A DNA stretch of 64,000 nt, taken from positions 124,001 to 188,000 of the forward strand of contig NZ_BBUL01000095.1 of assembly GCF_000953825.1 (NCBI RefSeq), written 5' to 3'. Shown in pieces: positions 47,595 through 55,879 of this stretch; the first letter of the stretch is position 1; each line of letters begins with the position of its first letter. This DNA is from Cellvibrio sp. OA-2007 (GTDB lineage Bacteria > Pseudomonadota > Gammaproteobacteria > Pseudomonadales > Cellvibrionaceae). Under the pieces are notes generated by a model, which did no database searches, was not told where the DNA came from, and worked only from the letters and a program-made list of their open reading frames with translations. Both the position numbers and the translations under genes were made by a program.

Positions 47595-48317
47595 TTAATC
47601 TACATTACCTGCGTGTAAACCACACTCTTTTTTAGTGGCTTCTTCCCACCACCAGCGGCCTTCGCGCTCGTGTTGCCCCGGTGCAATCGGGCGGGTGCAG
47701 GGTTCACAGCCGATGGAGACAAAACCGCGTTCGTGCAATTCGTTGTAGGGCACTTCGCACATGCGGATGTAATCCCACACCTCTTTGGATGACCAGTTCG
47801 CCAGCGGATTAAACTTGGTGAGCTTATCACCGGGGCGAGCAAATAATTTATCGTCCTGAATCACGGGGATTTCCGCGCGAGTAGGGCTTTGGTCTTTGCG
47901 TTGTCCGGTGATCCAGGCATCTACTGTGAGCAACTTTTTACGCAGTGGTTCAATTTTGCGAATACCGCAGCACTCTTTGTGGTCATCTTCATAAAAACTG
48001 AACAGGCCTTTTTCCTGCACTAATGCGCGCACGGCATCGCCATCGGGTGAAACTACATCGATCTTAATGCCGTAATGCTTGCGCACTTTTTCGATAAAAC
48101 GATAAGTCTCCGCGTGCAAGCGGCCAGTGTCCAAACAAAATACGGGCACATCGGGGCGATAGTTGTGCGCCATCTCGATTAGCGCCACATCTTCTGCGCC
48201 GCTAAATGAAATGGCGATATTGTCGAATTGGCTCAGCGCATATTTGATAATTTTTTGCGGGCTTTCTTGTTGCAGCTTGGCTTCAAGGTCAACAAGATTA
48301 ATCTGATTTTCAGTCAT
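47595..48317 (-). CDS. cysH: Assimilatory adenylyl-sulfate (APS) reductase, CysH family
   Basis: Reduces activated sulfate to sulfite in cysteine synthesis. The 240-residue protein has the nucleotide-binding [14 protein letters not shown], and two cysteine pairs, [13 protein letters not shown] and IGCEPCTRP, which bind a 4Fe-4S cluster. This CC...CxxC pattern marks the APS-type rather than the E. coli PAPS-type enzyme. The catalytic C-terminal cysteine is also seen in KKECGLH. It is divergent from thrH. Confidence 0.93.
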   Translation of the reverse strand: MTENQINLVDLEAKLQQESPQKIIKYALSQFDNIAISFSGAEDVALIEMAHNYRPDVPVFCLDTGRLHAETYRFIEKVRKHYGIKIDVVSPDGDAVRALVQEKGLFSFYEDDHKECCGIRKIEPLRKKLLTVDAWITGQRKDQSPTRAEIPVIQDDKLFARPGDKLTKFNPLANWSSKEVWDYIRMCEVPYNELHERGFVSIGCEPCTRPIAPGQHEREGRWWWEEATKKECGLHAGNVD

Positions 48318-48501
48318 GGCAGCTACTCACGGCGATTCTGTAATAGGTACTTTTTTTGTTTGGCGCGCAGGATACCAGAGCAGGGCACTTCAGCCCAAGT
48401 CATACGCCCTGCTTGGGTTTGCTTTAGCAGGTCAAAACGGGTAGATTGCCGCCACTCTTTTCGGCTTTTTAGCCTATTTATTAACCGCTTTGGAGGTTGT
48501 T

Positions 48502-49119
48502 GTGGAATTAGCATGTCTTGATTTGGAAGGTGTATTGGTCCCCGAGATTTGGATTGAATTTGCCAAGGCAACGGGTATTGAAGAACTTAAAGCCACCACC
48601 CGCGACATCCCCGATTACGATGTATTAATGAAGCAGCGTCTGCGTATTTTGGAAGAGCACAAACTCGGCTTGAAAGAAATTCAGGATGTGATCGCCACCC
48701 TCAAGCCACTCGACGGCGCGGTTGAATTTGTAGATTGGCTGCGCGAGCGTTTTCAAGTGATCATTTTGTCGGACACTTTTTACGAATTCTCGCAACCGCT
48801 GATGCGTCAACTGGGTTTCCCAACCCTGTTGTGTCACCGTTTGAATATCGACGAGCGCGGTATGGTGGCGGGTTACACCCTGCGCCAGCGCGATCCAAAA
48901 CGTCAATCAGTATTGGCGTTGAAAACTCTGTATTACCGTGTAATCGCCGCAGGTGATTCTTACAACGACACCACCATGTTGGGCGAAGCAGATCAGGGCA
49001 TCCTGTTCCACGCACCGCAAAATGTGATCGAGCAGTTCCCGCAATTCCCCGCGGTTCACACTTACGAAGATTTGAAGAAGGAATTTATCAAGGCGAGTAA
49101 TCGTGAATTGAGTTTGTAA
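48502..49119 (+). CDS. thrH: Phosphoserine phosphatase / homoserine phosphotransferase ThrH
   Basis: HAD-family enzyme first described in Pseudomonas that dephosphorylates phosphoserine and can transfer phosphate to homoserine. The 205-residue product starts ELACLDLEGVLVPEIWIEFA, with the HAD nucleophile in CLDLEG, motif 2 in ILSDTFYEF and motif 4 in AAGDSYNDTTML. The start is GTG 48502, with GGAGG five bases upstream; an upstream TTG at 48490 overlaps that site. It is divergent from cysH. Confidence 0.94.
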   Translation: MELACLDLEGVLVPEIWIEFAKATGIEELKATTRDIPDYDVLMKQRLRILEEHKLGLKEIQDVIATLKPLDGAVEFVDWLRERFQVIILSDTFYEFSQPLMRQLGFPTLLCHRLNIDERGMVAGYTLRQRDPKRQSVLALKTLYYRVIAAGDSYNDTTMLGEADQGILFHAPQNVIEQFPQFPAVHTYEDLKKEFIKASNRELSL

Positions 49120-49143
49120 GTTTTAACGGAGAAAGGCGTACTA

Positions 49144-49171
49144 GAGGCAGACTAACAATCTGCCTTTTTTA
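49144..49171 (+). terminator. Terminator after thrH
   Basis: AGGCAGA (49145-49151) pairs with TCTGCCT (49159-49165) across 7 nt, followed by TTTTTT. Confidence 0.85.
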
Positions 49172-49231
49172 TTTCAGAACTTGATAAGGTACTAGCAGCG
49201 GTACAATCTAATCCGGCTGGATAAACAGGTA

Positions 49232-49324
49232 TTAGCCAAAAAATCCCTTCATTGCGATAACAATTAGCGCCCCAACTGCTAGGTAGCACAGTAGTTCATT
49301 TGAAGTTTGAAGTGACATTTTCAT
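49232..49324 (-). CDS. 30-residue putative membrane peptide behind the histidine kinase gene
   Basis: A short open frame with a near-perfect ribosome site (AAGGAGG, four to five bases before ATG 49324). It encodes 30 residues: a polar start (MKMSLQTSNELL) and one hydrophobic helix (CYLAVGALIVIAMKG), ending FFG. It lies 48 bp after the stop of the histidine kinase gene on the same strand. Small one-helix proteins are known to modulate sensor kinases (for example MgrB on PhoQ), which makes a similar role here possible; this is inference only. I know no family for it. Confidence 0.62.
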   Translation of the reverse strand: MKMSLQTSNELLCYLAVGALIVIAMKGFFG

Positions 49325-49372
49325 ATAGCCTCCTTAAGTCTTCAGTGAAAACACATGATGCAATTACATATA

Positions 49373-50893
49373 TCAAGCTGCTTGTTCGGATTGTAATTTG
49401 TTTGTTCGTGCGAGTGGTAAGGGGAACTTAAAAAGTGTTCCTTGACGCCGTTTAGACTCTACGCGAATAACACTGCCATGTAGCTCTAGAATTCGCTTCA
49501 CTATCGCCAAACCTAACCCGGTACTTTGCTGATGATATTCAGTGGGTTTTTGTGCGCAGTAGTAGCGTTCAAAAATATGGGGAATATCTTCATCTTCCAA
49601 ACCAATCCCCGTGTCTTGTATCGCTATTTCTACGCTGCTGGATTGGTGGGTCAAGCTAAGCTCTACGCTACCGTTTTCTGGAGTATAGCGCAATGCATTA
49701 TCTATCAAGTTTTCAAACACCCTCTCAATTAAAGCAATATCAGCGTTCACCATGTAAAGCTGATTTGTTTGTGGTGTGCTTAGGGTGATATTTTTTTGTT
49801 GTGCGGCCAATGAATATTTTTGCGCCACATCTTGCAGTAGCTCGGCAAGAGAAAAATTTTCTAACTGCGGCGTTATGCGTCCAGCGTCTAACTTGCTCAA
49901 TTCAAATAACTCTTTTACTAGTTGTGTTAAGCGACGGCAGTGTTTAAATGCAATATCCATATAAGTTTGCCGCTCTTCCTGGGTAATAGAGGGTCGCGTA
50001 AGCATTTCCAGATAGCCCTGCATAGAAGAGAGTGGCGTGCGTAAATCATGGGAGACATTGGAGATAAGTTCGCGCCGCAAGCGATCTGTCTCTTGCAGTT
50101 TTTCCATTTGTTCACGAATACGCGTGCGCATGGCGGCAAAAGCCGAACTTAAATAGACGATTTCATCGCGCGTACCCGCAACGGGTTCTAGCGTGGAAGA
50201 TGGGTGTAAATTTAATTCCTGCTGTTGAAAGTCATTCATTTGCTGGGCGAGTTTTCGCAACGGACTAGTGAGCACTGCAAAAATCAACAGGGCACTGATA
50301 ATGGCAAATAGCAAAATCACCGCCAGTCCAGAGAGGCTTTGCTTCAAAATATAGCTACCGCGCAATGAATCACTCAGGCTCTGTACGTTTTGTCCGCCGA
50401 GAATGACATACAAATAACCCGCTAGATTTTCATTATCCATAACCGGCCAGACAGAAAATACGCGCTCACCCTGATTGGCGCGCGGGTTGTCGCCCAGAAT
50501 AGGAAATGGTTGCGTTTTATTGAGCCAATGTTGCAGCGGTTGAATGGAAATTTCCGGGCGGATTGGCGTGTCGGGCGGCAGCGTGTGGGTGAGTACTTTT
50601 CCCGACGGATCGAGCAAATACACTTCGACTATAGGGTTGACGGTCATCACCAGCGTGGCCAGTTCAGTCATTGCGGTTTTATTGACTATACCCCGCTGAA
50701 TTAAGGGCGCGCGCTGCACAATATACATCGCCAAACTTTGATTTAGATTTTGCGTAACTTCTTGATAGTAGCGATTGTTACTCCAATTCGTGAGCACTAA
50801 AAATGCAACGCCTAACACTAAAAACAATGCCACAAACGCCAGGGCCAAGCGCGCACATAAATTGGAAAACATACTGGGAACTAAACGATTCAT
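49373..50893 (-). CDS. Sensor histidine kinase of an OmpR-type two-component system
   Basis: A 506-residue membrane sensor. Helix one spans about 12-38 (LALAFVALFLVLGVAFLVL), a periplasmic sensing domain follows (about 39-185), then helix two (VILLFAIISALLIFAVL) and a HAMP segment. The dimerisation domain has the phospho-accepting His in SNVSHDLRTPLSSM near residue 280. The ATPase domain has N, G1 and G2 boxes: NLIDNALRYTP, IQDTGIGLED and STGLGLAIVKRI. The ATG at 50893 overlaps the regulator stop as ATGA. The ligand is unknown. Confidence 0.93.
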   Translation of the reverse strand: MNRLVPSMFSNLCARLALAFVALFLVLGVAFLVLTNWSNNRYYQEVTQNLNQSLAMYIVQRAPLIQRGIVNKTAMTELATLVMTVNPIVEVYLLDPSGKVLTHTLPPDTPIRPEISIQPLQHWLNKTQPFPILGDNPRANQGERVFSVWPVMDNENLAGYLYVILGGQNVQSLSDSLRGSYILKQSLSGLAVILLFAIISALLIFAVLTSPLRKLAQQMNDFQQQELNLHPSSTLEPVAGTRDEIVYLSSAFAAMRTRIREQMEKLQETDRLRRELISNVSHDLRTPLSSMQGYLEMLTRPSITQEERQTYMDIAFKHCRRLTQLVKELFELSKLDAGRITPQLENFSLAELLQDVAQKYSLAAQQKNITLSTPQTNQLYMVNADIALIERVFENLIDNALRYTPENGSVELSLTHQSSSVEIAIQDTGIGLEDEDIPHIFERYYCAQKPTEYHQQSTGLGLAIVKRILELHGSVIRVESKRRQGTLFKFPLPLARTNKLQSEQAA

Positions 50894-51633
50894 AATGAAG
50901 AGTGCTCGCAAAATTTGTAGCCCACACCCCAAACAGTGAGCAAATATTCTGGTGCCGATGGATTGCGTTCGATTTTAGCGCGCAGGCGATTAATGTGGCT
51001 GTTGACTGTGTGTTCATAGCCTTCGTGGCCATAGCCCCATACCTTGTCCAATAATTCGCTGCGATTAAATACACGGCCGGGATGACTGGCAAAAAACCAC
51101 AGTAAATCAAACTCGCGTGCGGTTAATTCAATATCGACTTCGCTGAGTAAAACGCGACGCTGCAATTTATCCAGCAATAATTGATTGATTTGAAGCGAGT
51201 TGGGTTCTTGGGTGTCGGGTTGTTGTGCGCGGCTACTGCGGCGCAACAAGGCGCGCACGCGCGCAGCTAACTCCAGGGAGCTGAAAGGTTTTGTTAAATA
51301 ATCATCAGCACCTAATTCCAAACCGAGCACACGATCCAACTCGGTTGAGCGCGCGGTTAACATAATCAGCGGCAGCTCTACACCTTTGCTGCGCATCTCG
51401 CGGCAGACTTCCAAACCATCCATGCCGGGCAAACGCAAATCCAGAATCATTAAATCCCAGTGTTCAGTTAGCGCTTTGTGAAGACCTAAATCGCCGCGCT
51501 CAACCACTACAATCTCGGCATGAAAGTCCTGCAAATAGAGCTTGATCAAATTACCCAAATCGGTTTCATCTTCTACTACTAAAAAGCGGCGCGGATGAGT
51601 AGGGTGCAGTGCAGTGACTTTGGACGCGAACAT
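50890..51633 (-). CDS. OmpR-family response regulator
   Basis: A 247-residue regulator with an N-terminal receiver (RFLVVEDETDLG, phospho-acceptor Asp in LMILDLRLPGMDG, conserved Lys in DYLTKPFS) and a C-terminal winged helix (ELTAREFDLLWFFASHPG and YEHTVNSHINRLRAKIE). ATG 51633 has GAGGA upstream; a TTG two codons earlier is less likely. Cotranslated with the kinase. The tandem 11-bp repeats upstream of the spondin pair (53340-53378) have the geometry of an OmpR-family binding site, so that operon is a likely target. Confidence 0.93.
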   Translation of the reverse strand: MFASKVTALHPTHPRRFLVVEDETDLGNLIKLYLQDFHAEIVVVERGDLGLHKALTEHWDLMILDLRLPGMDGLEVCREMRSKGVELPLIMLTARSTELDRVLGLELGADDYLTKPFSSLELAARVRALLRRSSRAQQPDTQEPNSLQINQLLLDKLQRRVLLSEVDIELTAREFDLLWFFASHPGRVFNRSELLDKVWGYGHEGYEHTVNSHINRLRAKIERNPSAPEYLLTVWGVGYKFCEHSSL

Positions 51634-51716
51634 AATCAATCCTCTGAAAGTGTCGGATACAGATGCGCGAAGCCAGCCTTTGTTTCAGCGAAGGTCAAAA
51701 AGAGTGTTCTGTAACG

Positions 51717-51755
51717 ACAAAAGCGCCTGAAGTTATGATGAATAACCTCAGGCGC
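51717..51755 (-). terminator. Terminator between the spondin operon and the regulator gene
   Basis: GCGCCTGA pairs with TCAGGCGC, and the stem continues inward (GTTAT/ATAAC) past one mismatch. On the minus strand a TTTT run follows, so it ends the spondin transcript ahead of the regulator gene. Confidence 0.8.
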
Positions 51756-51763
51756 AGTCTCAT

Positions 51764-52570
51764 TTAAGGAGCTAAACGAGTAATGGTGATACGTGCAACC
51801 GGGTTGTCCCAGCGGTGAATTTGCGTCAAAACAGAATCTGTTTTGCCATCGTCGCGGGTGATTACACCAGGGTGCATAGTCACTTGATTTGCGAGGTCAT
51901 CGCGCTGGGCATTAAATCCTTCACCGCCCGCTGCTGGGCCGGGAATACTGGCTTGCAGTTCGGTATTTTTTTCAGTGCCCGCATCGTAACTGAGTGCGTT
52001 AAAAGTCCAGCTTTGCCCTATGGCCAGTTGCTTGAGCGCGATGCTATTTAAACCGGTTAAAGCATCATTGGTATTCACCAACATACTCAACACACTGAAA
52101 TAGAGCTGGTCTTCTTCGCCCATAGGCACCATGGCATTGAGTGTGAACTCTTTATATTCGCCGGGCATAGTCATGCCACTCGCGGTATTGGCCATGATCA
52201 CCGCCGCATTCGCACTGGCTTCAGCAATGTAATCTGTTGTCGCGCCAGATTCAGCAATCATCTCAACCCCCAAACTCGCAGGCATGCCGATGGTAAATGG
52301 CTTAAACGCCGCTTTGTGCAGCGTGTAGGCCAATGGCGATAAAGGCTGCGCCGCAGTGAGATTGGTCACCTTCACTGAATAGCTCAGTGTTGTCATGGCG
52401 GCCATACTAGAGCTGGCCATTGCGCTGCTACTGGGAGCTGGGCTAGCGGCCATCATGCTGCTCATCGCCATGGAGCTGGAAGACGCCGTGTTTTTGGGTT
52501 TTGAATCACTGCCACCGCAACCACTCAATACCAGAGCCATACCGATAAAACCAAACCATTGATAGTTCAT
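51764..52570 (-). CDS. Spondin-domain lipoprotein
   Basis: A 268-residue protein with a lipoprotein signal (lipobox VLSGC near residue 18), a low-complexity linker of Ser, Met, Ala and Pro (about 28-62), and a spondin N-terminal type domain starting YSVKVTNLTAAQPLSPLAY, with SYDAGTEKNTE and a VARITIT end strand. Spondin_N proteins of bacteria are exported, of unknown function. It is paralogous to the next upstream gene, which lies 11 bp before it. The Met/Ser linker probably lifts the domain away from the membrane. Confidence 0.85.
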   Translation of the reverse strand: MNYQWFGFIGMALVLSGCGGSDSKPKNTASSSSMAMSSMMAASPAPSSSAMASSSMAAMTTLSYSVKVTNLTAAQPLSPLAYTLHKAAFKPFTIGMPASLGVEMIAESGATTDYIAEASANAAVIMANTASGMTMPGEYKEFTLNAMVPMGEEDQLYFSVLSMLVNTNDALTGLNSIALKQLAIGQSWTFNALSYDAGTEKNTELQASIPGPAAGGEGFNAQRDDLANQVTMHPGVITRDDGKTDSVLTQIHRWDNPVARITITRLAP

Positions 52571-52581
52571 GGTAGTGCTCC

Positions 52582-53280
52582 TTATTTAACTGTGAGGGTC
52601 ACGCGGGCAACCGGGTTTAACCAGCGTTGGCTGGATGCGTCTATATCACTCGCGCCGCCAGTGGCATTGTGATCACCCAATACCCCGCGATGAATATGCA
52701 CAAAACCTTCTGCAGTAGTGGTGACACCTGTGCCGCCGGTGCCAACCAATGCTTCCAACGGCGGCGGAACCGGCATTCCCGCCATACCGCTTGCGCCGCT
52801 GCCGCGAATTTCATCGTTGGCTTCAGTGCCCGCGTCATAAGCATTGAGAAGATAGGTATAGGTACCGGGCATGGTCGGCAATGTGAGGTTGTTGAGCGCG
52901 ACAAAACCATCGTTAGTGGGCAACAGCATCGCCGTAATCGACAGCTGAGTATTTGCAGCACCCGGGTTACCTAAATCCGCCATGGTGTACTTGCCGGGCA
53001 TTAATAAGCCGCTTGCCGGGTTGGCAATATTCACTGCGCCGAGAGCCTTCAGGTCAGCATCAAGGCCGCTAATATTGCCGCCCTCAGCCATTGCTTGCAG
53101 ATTTGCAGAGGCCGGCATACCACTAGTAAACAAAGTAGTGCCAGCAGGGTGAGCAGAAACCAGTAATGGAGTGAAGTAAGTGCCGTGGGTCAGGTTTTCA
53201 ATTTTGACGCTGTAGTCTGCGGCAAACGTAGATGGGATAAATGTTAAAGCGATTAAGCCAGCGAAAAGGTTCTTTTTCAT
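52582..53280 (-). CDS. Secreted spondin-domain protein
   Basis: A 232-residue protein with a cleavable signal peptide (MKKNLFAGLIALTFIPSTFA) and one spondin_N-type domain: YSVKIENLTHGTYFTPLLVS at the start, PASANLQAMAEGG, NAYDAGTEANDEIRGSG and the closing NPVARVTLTVK. It shares the same blocks (NLT...TPL, AGTE.N.E, NPVAR.T.T) with the lipoprotein gene 11 bp downstream, so the pair is a tandem duplication in which one copy became a lipoprotein. First gene of the operon. Confidence 0.87.
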   Translation of the reverse strand: MKKNLFAGLIALTFIPSTFAADYSVKIENLTHGTYFTPLLVSAHPAGTTLFTSGMPASANLQAMAEGGNISGLDADLKALGAVNIANPASGLLMPGKYTMADLGNPGAANTQLSITAMLLPTNDGFVALNNLTLPTMPGTYTYLLNAYDAGTEANDEIRGSGASGMAGMPVPPPLEALVGTGGTGVTTTAEGFVHIHRGVLGDHNATGGASDIDASSQRWLNPVARVTLTVK

Positions 53281-53331
53281 GATGTTGCTCCTGTGGTGTT
53301 ATTGACACAGGTAGAGTGCGCGCAGGCGCGA

Positions 53332-53378
53332 TTTCAATCATCACGGAATTATCACGAAACCATTACGATTTCATCAGC
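53332..53378 (-). promoter_or_regulatory. Probable OmpR-family operator with -35 box upstream of the spondin operon
   Basis: Plus-strand half-sites ATCACG (53340), ATCACG (53351), ATTACG (53362) and ATCAGC (53373) start exactly 11 bp apart. A -35-like TTGAAA (minus strand, 53337-53332) adjoins the array on the side of the gene, without a good -10 box. This is the usual layout of a promoter activated by an OmpR/PhoB-type regulator. Confidence 0.6.
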
Positions 53379-53383
53379 AGGGG

Positions 53384-53662
53384 TTATTTGGATCCCCACA
53401 CTTTTGCAACGGCGCCATTAGAGCCTAGTAGTCCCACAACGACTGCAGATAAGCCTGCGCCCAAAAAAATCACCGCCGGAATAATTGCGCCCAACTCGCC
53501 ACTCGAATGGCCAACCAATGCCGACACAAACGACAACAAGAGAAATACGAACCCAATGAAATTCAGCGCAAATCGGTGCGACGCTTTGTAATTTGCCGGT
53601 TGCACATCAGTTTCGAAGAGTCGCAACAGCGGCCAACAGATTTTAATAAATACATTTCTCAT
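53384..53662 (-). CDS. Small membrane protein of unknown function
   Basis: A 92-residue protein with a polar N-terminus (about 1-28) and two hydrophobic helices: FALNFIGFVFLLLSFVSAL (split) and AIIPAVIFLGAGLSAVVVGLL. No family recognised. It ends directly before the 11-bp repeat array of the spondin operon and starts after a long inverted repeat. ATG 53662 has a weak GGATG upstream. Confidence 0.65.
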   Translation of the reverse strand: MRNVFIKICWPLLRLFETDVQPANYKASHRFALNFIGFVFLLLSFVSALVGHSSGELGAIIPAVIFLGAGLSAVVVGLLGSNGAVAKVWGSK

Positions 53663-53704
53663 AAAAATTCATCCAAGACTGATTGCTGAGTGAGCAGTTG
53701 ATTA

Positions 53705-53750
53705 GGCCACTTTTTTGCGCGACGGTCAGCAGGACGCGCAAAAAAGTGCC
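53705..53750. repeat. Long inverted repeat downstream of the M13 peptidase gene
   Basis: CACTTTTTTGCGCG (53708-53721) pairs perfectly over 14 bp with CGCGCAAAAAAGTG (53735-53748), with GGC/GCC near the ends. The T run is in the 5' arm and the A run in the 3' arm on both strands, the opposite of a normal terminator. Confidence 0.7.
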
Positions 53751-53767
53751 TAGTTATTGCGTGCGAG

Positions 53768-55843
53768 CTACCAAATTTTTACCCGCACTTTTTCATCGCG
53801 ATACATGCCATCACCTGGCTTTACGTTATACACCTCGTAAAATTCCGGCATATTGGACAGTGGGCCGAGTACGCGATACTTGCCAGGAGAATGTGGGCCA
53901 TTGATGACTTGTACACGCAGGGCTTCGTCGCGATATTTGATTCGCCACACCTGTGCCCAGCCCATAAAAAAGCGCTGTTCCGGGGTAAAGCCATCAATGG
54001 TTTTGCGCTTTTTTCCAGTCTGCGAATTCATATAGGCTCTGTGTGCGAGCGTTACGCCGCCGAGGTCAGCAATATTTTCACCCAAACCTAATGCGCCTTG
54101 CAGATGCAAATCATCAATAGGATTGTAAGCATTGAATTGCTCGACCATGAGTTGCGCGCGATTTTTAAATTGGGTTGCATCTTGCTCCGTCCACCAATCG
54201 CGCAAATTGCCATCGCCATCTGAGTGGCGACCTTGGTCATCAAATCCGTGGGTGAATTCGTGACCAATCACCGCACCTATACCGCCGTAATTGACCGCAT
54301 CGTCAGCTTCTACATTAAAAAAGGGCGGCTGCAAAATGGCGGCGGGAAATACAATTTCATTCATGCTGGAGTTGTAGTAAGCATTAACCGTTTGCGGTGT
54401 CATGCCCCATTCACTGCGGTCGACAGGTTTGCCTAACTTGGCAATAGCGCGCTGATGTTCGCATTCGGCACTGCGCTGTAAATTGCCGATTAAATCATTC
54501 GCAATAATTTTTACGCAGGTGTAATCGCGCCACTTATCCGGATAACCAATTTTGGTATTGAATTTAGCCAGTTTGGCTTGGGCTTGTTGTTTGGTGGCGG
54601 GGCTCATCCACTCCAATTCATTAATGGATTGGCTGTAAGCAACGCGCAAATTTTCAATCATTTTATCCATACGCACTTTGGCGTCTGGCTTGAAATAGCG
54701 CGCAACATACATTTTGCCCACCATAAAACCCAAATTGGATTCAGTCAGGCTCGCCGCGCGTTTTTCTCGTGTACGTTGTTGCTCGGTGCCATTGAGAGCC
54801 TTGCCGTAAAACTCAAAGTTCGCTTCGTCAAATACACGGCTCAAGTTGCTGGCATTACTGTTGAGCAGATGAAACCGTAAATACTGCTGCCAATGCGCCA
54901 AAGAAACCTGGGTTTGCAGTTTGGCCAGTGCCGTAACATAGGTGGGCTGATTGACTACCAGTTCATTGATGTTCGCCAAGCCCGCAGCACTCGTCACCAC
55001 CTGCCAGTTAACACCCGGAGCGAGGTCATTTAATTGGGTAACTGTCATCTTGTTATAAAGTGCATTGCGATCGCGATTTTGGATTCGGCTCCAATGCAGC
55101 GCCGCGATTTTTTTCTCCAGCGCGACAATATTGGCAGCGGCTTGTTCGGCATTAGGAATGCTGGCAAGCGCCAATAATTTTGCGATGTACGTTTGATATT
55201 GTTTAAGCAGCTCAAGGGAGCGTGCGTCGTCTTTCAAATAAAATTCGCGGTCGGGCAAACCAAGACCGGATTGCCATGCACCGGTAATGTATTGATCGGA
55301 ATTTTTATCATCCTGATCGATATAAAATTCCACCGGTACGCCCACGCCATACACCTGCCACTCACCCCATAAGCGGGTGAGATCCTGATAGGTTTTTACA
55401 TTGTCGATGCGGGTAAAAAACGGGGCGAGTGGCTTTAGCCCTTGTGCCTCAATCTGCTCTTGATTGAGGAAAGATTGATACAGGTCGGCAATTTTTTGTT
55501 CATCGGAATCGGTCGGGTGCTGTTTGGTCGCTAAACCTTGAATCAGTTCCAGCACTTGCTCGCGGGCGTTTTCCGCTAATGCATCAAAACTACCCCAGCG
55601 CGATTTGTCGGCTGGAATTTGCGTGTTGTCCACCCACTTACCATTTACGTATCGGAAAAAATCCTGCTGCGGCGCAACACTGAGATCCATATTATTTTTA
55701 TCAATACCGGAACCCAGTTGTAGCCCGGATTGGGTCATATCCGCGTGCGGTTTATTTGCAGTGTTATTGCCACAGCCAGTAATGGCCAGTGTCAGGCTCA
55801 GCGCAAGCGGTGCGGACAATACAGTGGTGATCAATTTTTTCAT
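53768..55843 (-). CDS. pepO: M13-family metallopeptidase (PepO/neprilysin type), lipoprotein
   Basis: Exported zinc endopeptidase. The 691-residue protein has a lipoprotein signal (lipobox AITGC near residue 24), the M13 N-terminal domain starting VAPQQDFFRYVNGKW, and the catalytic domain with the zinc motif VIGHEFTHGFDD, the third ligand in GENIADLGG, and a C-terminal YRDEKVRVKIW like the family's terminal motif. It is probably anchored at the outer membrane and processes peptides. ATG 55843. The nearest gene upstream is the dienelactone-hydrolase-like gene, 36 bp away. Confidence 0.94.
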   Translation of the reverse strand: MKKLITTVLSAPLALSLTLAITGCGNNTANKPHADMTQSGLQLGSGIDKNNMDLSVAPQQDFFRYVNGKWVDNTQIPADKSRWGSFDALAENAREQVLELIQGLATKQHPTDSDEQKIADLYQSFLNQEQIEAQGLKPLAPFFTRIDNVKTYQDLTRLWGEWQVYGVGVPVEFYIDQDDKNSDQYITGAWQSGLGLPDREFYLKDDARSLELLKQYQTYIAKLLALASIPNAEQAAANIVALEKKIAALHWSRIQNRDRNALYNKMTVTQLNDLAPGVNWQVVTSAAGLANINELVVNQPTYVTALAKLQTQVSLAHWQQYLRFHLLNSNASNLSRVFDEANFEFYGKALNGTEQQRTREKRAASLTESNLGFMVGKMYVARYFKPDAKVRMDKMIENLRVAYSQSINELEWMSPATKQQAQAKLAKFNTKIGYPDKWRDYTCVKIIANDLIGNLQRSAECEHQRAIAKLGKPVDRSEWGMTPQTVNAYYNSSMNEIVFPAAILQPPFFNVEADDAVNYGGIGAVIGHEFTHGFDDQGRHSDGDGNLRDWWTEQDATQFKNRAQLMVEQFNAYNPIDDLHLQGALGLGENIADLGGVTLAHRAYMNSQTGKKRKTIDGFTPEQRFFMGWAQVWRIKYRDEALRVQVINGPHSPGKYRVLGPLSNMPEFYEVYNVKPGDGMYRDEKVRVKIW

Positions 55844-55879
55844 GGCGATTTCCTTGAATTGTTTGCTGCAAAAGGGATA

